NCBI GenBank assembly: GCA_021806765.1
Contig: JAJZQR010000213.1
Span: 1 to 8,912, forward strand
Direction: 5' to 3'
DNA length: 8,912 nt
Source: Chloroflexota bacterium
GTDB lineage: Bacteria; Chloroflexota; UBA6077
Part shown: positions 6,156-8,912 of the stretch, in pieces
Layout: every line of letters begins with the position of its first letter
Position numbering within the stretch: position 1 is the stretch's first letter
Program-made: the position numbers and the translations under genes
The notes under the pieces: model-generated
Told to the model about the DNA's origin: nothing
The model's input: only the letters and a program-made list of their open reading frames with translations
Databases searched by the model: none

Positions 6156-6654
6156 AGGCCGCTTCCATCTCCAGCAGCCGCTTCTTCTGCTCCAGCCCCC
6201 CGCCGAAGCCGGTGAGATGACCGGTGCTGCCGACGACTCGGTGGCAGGGGATGACGATGGGTATCGGGTTAGCCGCCATGGCGCCCCCCACCGCCCTGAA
6301 GGCTCGGGGCGAGCCCACTTCCCTCGCCAGATCGGCGTAGCTGCGGGTCTCCCCGTAGGGGATACGGGCACACATTTCCCATACCTGCCGCCAGAAGGGC
6401 GGTCCCTCCGGGAGATCCAAAGGGATGTCGGAGAAGCCGACTGCTTTGCCGGCCAGGTAGTCCTGCAGCCTTTGCTGCAGTTCGGGCCAGGCGCTGCCCT
6501 CCTGGGGGAAGCCCTGGGGCCAGGCCGAGTAGAGCCGATCCCAGGCGGCATCTTCCGTGGACTGCGGAAGGGTCAGCCCGACGAGCCCTCGGCGAGAGAC
6601 GGCCATGCCCAGCCAGCCCCAATCGGACTGGAATACTGAAAGGAGGATAGCCAT
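6088..6654 (-). CDS. ogt: Methylated-DNA--protein-cysteine methyltransferase (O6-alkylguanine-DNA alkyltransferase)
   Basis: This 188-residue DNA repair protein transfers the alkyl group from O6-alkylguanine to its own cysteine in a single-use reaction. Seen in sequence: the active-site IPCHRVVG with Cys137; the helix-turn-helix region with RSYADLA (104-110; Ser105-Tyr106 match the Tyr that rotates the phosphate); PRAFRAVGGAMAANP with Arg120 as the likely base-flipping arginine finger; and GFGGGLEQKKRLLEMEA after the active site. The N-terminal ribonuclease-like domain is short and divergent. I chose ATG 6654: GGGAGG lies 7 nt upstream and a promoter lies at 6707-6735. Starting further upstream at TTG 6735 would place the start inside that promoter. 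Residues from about 167 onward (TRRRGDGETG...) are translated from the flanking inverted repeat and are not part of the family fold. Confidence 0.92.
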   Translation of the reverse strand: MAILLSVFQSDWGWLGMAVSRRGLVGLTLPQSTEDAAWDRLYSAWPQGFPQEGSAWPELQQRLQDYLAGKAVGFSDIPLDLPEGPPFWRQVWEMCARIPYGETRSYADLAREVGSPRAFRAVGGAMAANPIPIVIPCHRVVGSTGHLTGFGGGLEQKKRLLEMEAASTRRRGDGETGREKVPSPLGRG

Positions 6655-6706
6655 GAGAGTGCCTCCCGGTGCCTGCGCCAGGCCTTGGCAACGAGTTTGT
6701 CGCACA

Positions 6707-6735
6707 ACTATACGGGAGTGGGCGCTCTCAGGCAA
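6707..6735 (-). promoter_or_regulatory. Promoter of ogt
   Basis: On the minus strand TTGCCT (6735-6730, 4 of 6 match) is followed after 17 bp by TATAGT (6712-6707, 5 of 6). Transcription would start near 6700, giving a leader of about 46 nt to the ogt ATG. No obvious operator was seen. Confidence 0.6.
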
Positions 6736-6748
6736 GATGCGCAGATTC

Positions 6749-6976
6749 CTGAGATTGCACCATAAGGGGAAGCGGGCTTGATAAGGGTGAAGGGATGTAT
6801 CAGCAACTTGGGGACGGCTGCCTGGAAACCGTCATTCCCGCGGAAGCGGGAATCCAGCCTCCCGGCGTGGTTAATGGATTCCCGCTTTCGCGGGAATGAC
6901 GATGGGCTGCCCCACCCCTACAAAGGATTCCTTCCTGCGGCCGTCGCCAAGACGCTCCCTTATGGTGCAATTTCAG
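6749..6976. repeat. 228-bp segment with 20-bp terminal inverted repeats (MITE-like)
   Basis: CTGAGATTGCACCATAAGGG (6749-6768) and the reverse complement of 6957-6976 (CTGAAATTGCACCATAAGGG) agree at 19 of 20 positions. The bounded segment encodes no plausible protein and contains a further dispersed palindrome (6830-6901). The size, terminal inverted repeats and lack of coding capacity resemble a miniature inverted-repeat element, but I see no clear target-site duplication. It takes up most of the otherwise gene-free interval between ogt (start 6654) and the transporter gene (start 7296). Confidence 0.5.
6830..6901. repeat. Dispersed palindromic repeat (GTCATTCCCGC type)
   Basis: The left arm 6830-6856 (starts CGTCATTCCCGCGGAAGCGG) and the right arm 6875-6901 (starts TGGATTCCCGCTTTCGCGGG) form a long, nearly perfect inverted repeat with an 18-nt loop. 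It matches a repeat wording found in many bacterial genomes and is related to the element at 1-69. It sits within the 228-bp TIR-bounded segment. Confidence 0.85.
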
Positions 6977-7088
6977 TGGTCCAAATGCCGTCGAGGGTGC
7001 TATCATCGAAGCTCGCCGGGCAGCCTCGTCGCTGCCGGGCCCCTGATCGGCCTGCGGCTGAAGCCTCTGCCAAATGGTTGAACCTATC

Positions 7089-7132
7089 CAATAGCGTAGC
7101 TATTGACTAATGGCCCCCCGCTCTGCTATACA
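7089..7132 (+). promoter_or_regulatory. Promoter of the transporter operon with overlapping palindrome
   Basis: TTGACT (7103-7108, 5 of 6) and TATACA (7127-7132, 4 of 6) are 18 bp apart, predicting a start near 7139 and a leader of about 155 nt. The perfect hyphenated palindrome CAATAGC-GTA-GCTATTG (7089-7105) overlaps the first three bases of the -35 and is placed as an operator would be. The ATG at 7110 lies inside the promoter spacer and so is not the start of the downstream gene. Confidence 0.5.
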
Positions 7133-7242
7133 GCACTACGCTCAATTCGTCCGGAATCCGGCAGAGCCGCCGGAGCCTCCCCCTTCCGACCACCGCCGGT
7201 CGCCCAGTGCGATGTCGCCCGCAACTACCCGCGTCCTGTTGG

Positions 7243-7280
7243 CAAAAGAGCTTCGCCCAATCAAAAGAGCTTCGCCCAAT
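7243..7280 (+). repeat. Exact 19-bp tandem duplication upstream of the solute-binding protein gene
   Basis: CAAAAGAGCTTCGCCCAAT occurs twice in a row (7243-7261, 7262-7280) with no mismatch. The copies end 3 nt before the Shine-Dalgarno of the downstream gene. As 19 is not a multiple of 3, the duplication shifts any reading frame through it, in keeping with this region being untranslated leader. Confidence 0.9.
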
Positions 7281-7295
7281 TTGAAGGAGGGTATT

Positions 7296-8693
7296 GTGGA
7301 CATCTTCGAACCGCCAGCATCTCCCGAACCCTTGAAGCGACCCCTGACCCGGCGTCAACTCCTCAAAGGCATCGGCCTCGCTGCCCTGGGCGTGGCCGCG
7401 GCAGCCTGCGCGCCCGCTAGTCCGCCCGCCGCCCCCACAAAGGCGCCCGCTGGCGGAGCCCCGGCCCCCACTACCGCCGCGGCTCCTGCCCCTACTGCCG
7501 CTGCAGCCGCTGCCAAGCCGGCGGGTGGCCAGCTCAAGATCGGCGCAGTCTATCCCCTGTCGGGCAACCTCGCCCTCCTCGGTGAGGAGAGCTGGCGCGG
7601 AGCAGAACTGGCGCGCATCGTCCAGAACCAGAAGGGCGGCCTGCTCGGCAAGGAGATCGTCTGGGATAAGACCGACGCCCCTGACCCCAACGCTGCCGTC
7701 TCGGCGGCCAACCGGCTGATTTCCTCCGATAAGATGCAGATCATCGTCGGCTCCTACTCCAGCACCCTGGCCCAGGCCGGGTCCGAGGTGGCTGAGCGGA
7801 ACAAGGTGATCTGGTGGGAGGAGGGCGGTATTTCCGATCCCATCGTCGAGCGCGGCTTCCAGTACCTCTTCCGCACCTGTGCGGAGGCGTCCGGCTTCGG
7901 CACTGTGACCATCGACTATACCAAGAGCGTGATCGCCCCTAAGCTGGGGATTGCGCCGGACAAGCTGAAGGTGGCGATAGTCCACGAGGACGGCCTTTAC
8001 GGCACCACCGTTGGCAACGCCGAGGAGAAGGGGGGCAAGGCGGCCGGGCTCAACATCGTGACCAACGAGCCCTACAGCGCCACCGCCACCGACCTCTCGT
8101 CCCTGATCCTGAAGCTGAAGTCGATGCAGCCCGACATCCTGTGGGCGACCTCCTACATCCAGGACCTGCTGCTGTTCTGGAAGCAGGCGCGGGAGGTGAA
8201 CTTCGCACCAAAGGCCGTGATCGGTAGTGGCGGCGGCTACTCCCTCACCGACTTCGCCAAGGCCCTCGGTAGCGACGCGAACGGCGTACTGAACGTGGAC
8301 TTCACTCAGTACAACATCAACGAGAAGTACGCCAAGGGCCTCAAGGACTACATCAAGCTGTACCAGGACACCTTCAAGGAGCCACCCCGCTCCGGCCACT
8401 CCCTGGCCAACTACGTGGGCACCCTGTTCTTGTGGGATACGATCGCCAAGGCGGGCTCCACGGATCCCGACGCGGTTCGTCAGGCGGCTCTGGCCCTCGA
8501 CATACCGGAGGGACAAACCCCCAACGGCTGGGGCTGCAAGTTCGCCGGGCCCAAAGAGAAGCAGGCCGGCCAGAACTTGCGGGCGCTGCCCGTGGTGATG
8601 GAGTGGAAGGACGGCGCGCAGTACACAATCTACCCGAAGGACGCGGCCGTCTCAGACGTCACGCTGCCCTGGAAGCCGTCCTGGGCGAAGTAA
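7296..8693 (+). CDS. ABC transporter solute-binding lipoprotein, branched-chain amino acid/amide type
   Basis: This 465-residue extracytoplasmic binding protein (type I periplasmic-binding fold, LivK/Peripla_BP_6 family) should capture a solute for the permease encoded downstream. The signal region carries twin arginines, LTRRQLLKG (17-25), then a hydrophobic stretch ending GVAAAAC, with Cys38 as the probable lipidation site. The lipobox is imperfect and Tat export is possible. Residues 39-78 are a flexible Ala/Pro/Thr/Gly linker, a style common in Chloroflexota lipoproteins. The folded domain starts at KIGAVYPLSGNLALLG (81-96), the usual opening of the family. I chose GTG 7296 because AAGGAGGG lies just upstream and places the signal near the N-terminus. 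The longer frame from ATG 7110 begins inside a promoter. The substrate cannot be told: amino acids, amides, urea or aromatic acids are all possible in this family. Confidence 0.88.
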   Translation: MDIFEPPASPEPLKRPLTRRQLLKGIGLAALGVAAAACAPASPPAAPTKAPAGGAPAPTTAAAPAPTAAAAAAKPAGGQLKIGAVYPLSGNLALLGEESWRGAELARIVQNQKGGLLGKEIVWDKTDAPDPNAAVSAANRLISSDKMQIIVGSYSSTLAQAGSEVAERNKVIWWEEGGISDPIVERGFQYLFRTCAEASGFGTVTIDYTKSVIAPKLGIAPDKLKVAIVHEDGLYGTTVGNAEEKGGKAAGLNIVTNEPYSATATDLSSLILKLKSMQPDILWATSYIQDLLLFWKQAREVNFAPKAVIGSGGGYSLTDFAKALGSDANGVLNVDFTQYNINEKYAKGLKDYIKLYQDTFKEPPRSGHSLANYVGTLFLWDTIAKAGSTDPDAVRQAALALDIPEGQTPNGWGCKFAGPKEKQAGQNLRALPVVMEWKDGAQYTIYPKDAAVSDVTLPWKPSWAK

Positions 8694-8700
8694 ACCATGA

Positions 8701-8766
8701 CTGAGGACTGAGTGCTGTGGACTGAGTGGAGCTTCCTTTACTCAGTCCACAGTCCACAGTCCTCAG
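8701..8766. repeat. Inverted repeat between the binding-protein and permease genes
   Basis: Arms 8701-8727 and 8740-8766 pair at 24 of 27 positions around a 12-nt loop. The arms are made of reiterated words such as CTGAGGACTG and TGTGGACTGAGT. The element fills the gap between the stop at 8693 and the livH Shine-Dalgarno. No T-run follows. A partial transcript stop or 3' stabiliser that raises binding protein over permease is a common arrangement and is plausible here. Confidence 0.88.
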
Positions 8767-8785
8767 CCCTTCTCGGGGAGTTGAT

Positions 8786-8912
8786 ATGGTAGAAGTACTT
8801 GCCCAGGTCGCGGTGTCGGGCCTCCTTCTGGGCGGCGTCTATGCCTTGATCAGCATCGGGCTCACCCTCATCTTCGGCGTCATGCGGGTGGTGAACTTCG
8901 CGCACGGCGAGT
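8786..8912 (+). CDS. livH: Branched-chain amino acid-type ABC permease LivH, N-terminal part
   Basis: Only the first 42 codons are present; the gene runs off the window end. The translation has the typical opening of LivH-type permeases: a hydrophobic helix with [20 protein letters not shown], then [11 protein letters not shown]. The NFAHGE signature is strongly conserved in this family. GGGGAG lies 5 nt before the ATG. It should form one operon with the upstream binding protein; livM, livG and livF homologues are expected beyond the window. The exact substrate is unknown. Confidence 0.85.
   Translation, partial: MVEVLAQVAVSGLLLGGVYALISIGLTLIFGVMRVVNFAHGE

Noticed and set aside
6655..6735. 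Longer Ogt start at TTG 6735
   Set aside because: It overlaps the -35 of the likely ogt promoter, and the extra residues are not family-like. ATG 6654 has a good Shine-Dalgarno.
7110..7295. N-terminal extension of the solute-binding protein from ATG 7110
   Set aside because: It would start within a promoter spacer, pass through the 19-bp duplication and place the export signal about 80 residues from the N-terminus. GTG 7296 with its Shine-Dalgarno fits better.
7107..8516. Long open frame on the minus strand opposite the solute-binding protein gene
   Set aside because: It is a GC-bias shadow. The plus-strand frame has family motifs, a signal region and a Shine-Dalgarno, whereas the reverse translation is low-complexity Gly/Arg/Asp text with no recognisable domain.

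Overview
The window is GC-rich bacterial DNA with tightly packed genes and many intergenic inverted repeats. Chloroflexota is my best guess for the host. The hints are the long Ala/Pro/Thr linker after the lipobox of the solute-binding protein and the style of the repeats. There is no rRNA or marker gene to confirm this, so the taxonomy is inference.

Layout: 1-758 has no recognisable protein gene. It holds a truncated palindromic repeat, a near-consensus sigma70-type promoter (168-195) that leads straight into a short structured leader with a strong intrinsic terminator (to 284), about 370 nt of unexplained sequence, and a dispersed repeat at 655-715. From 759 to 5956 there is a complete six-gene operon in the order echABCDEF. 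It encodes a membrane-bound, energy-converting group 4 [NiFe] hydrogenase: antiporter-like EchA, NuoH-like EchB, small subunit EchC, NuoC-like EchD, the catalytic large subunit EchE with all four Ni-binding cysteines, and the 2x[4Fe-4S] ferredoxin-like EchF. By family knowledge it couples reversible ferredoxin-H+/H2 electron transfer to ion translocation.

The operon is divided by hairpin-forming repeats into echAB | echCDE | echF. Inside a block the genes overlap by 4 nt (ATGA or GTGA). The block boundaries are short gaps holding a 28-bp perfect palindrome (B/C) and a roughly 60-nt inverted repeat (E/F). A nested inverted repeat (5963-6155) separates echF from the convergent ogt gene (minus strand, O6-alkylguanine-DNA methyltransferase). 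The ogt reading frame runs into the repeat and gains a repeat-encoded C-terminal tail.

From 6655 to 7295 is an intergenic region with the ogt promoter, a 228-bp segment bounded by 20-bp inverted repeats (MITE-like), an embedded dispersed palindrome, and a promoter with an overlapping 17-bp palindrome in front of the next operon. That operon starts with a lipoprotein solute-binding protein of the branched-chain amino acid/amide type (7296-8693). After another hairpin repeat comes the start of a LivH-type permease gene, cut by the window end.

The protein-coding systems belong to known families. The less explained parts are the leader/terminator at 168-284, the TIR-bounded segment at 6749-6976, the palindrome at the transport promoter and the placement of hairpins at module boundaries of the hydrogenase operon.
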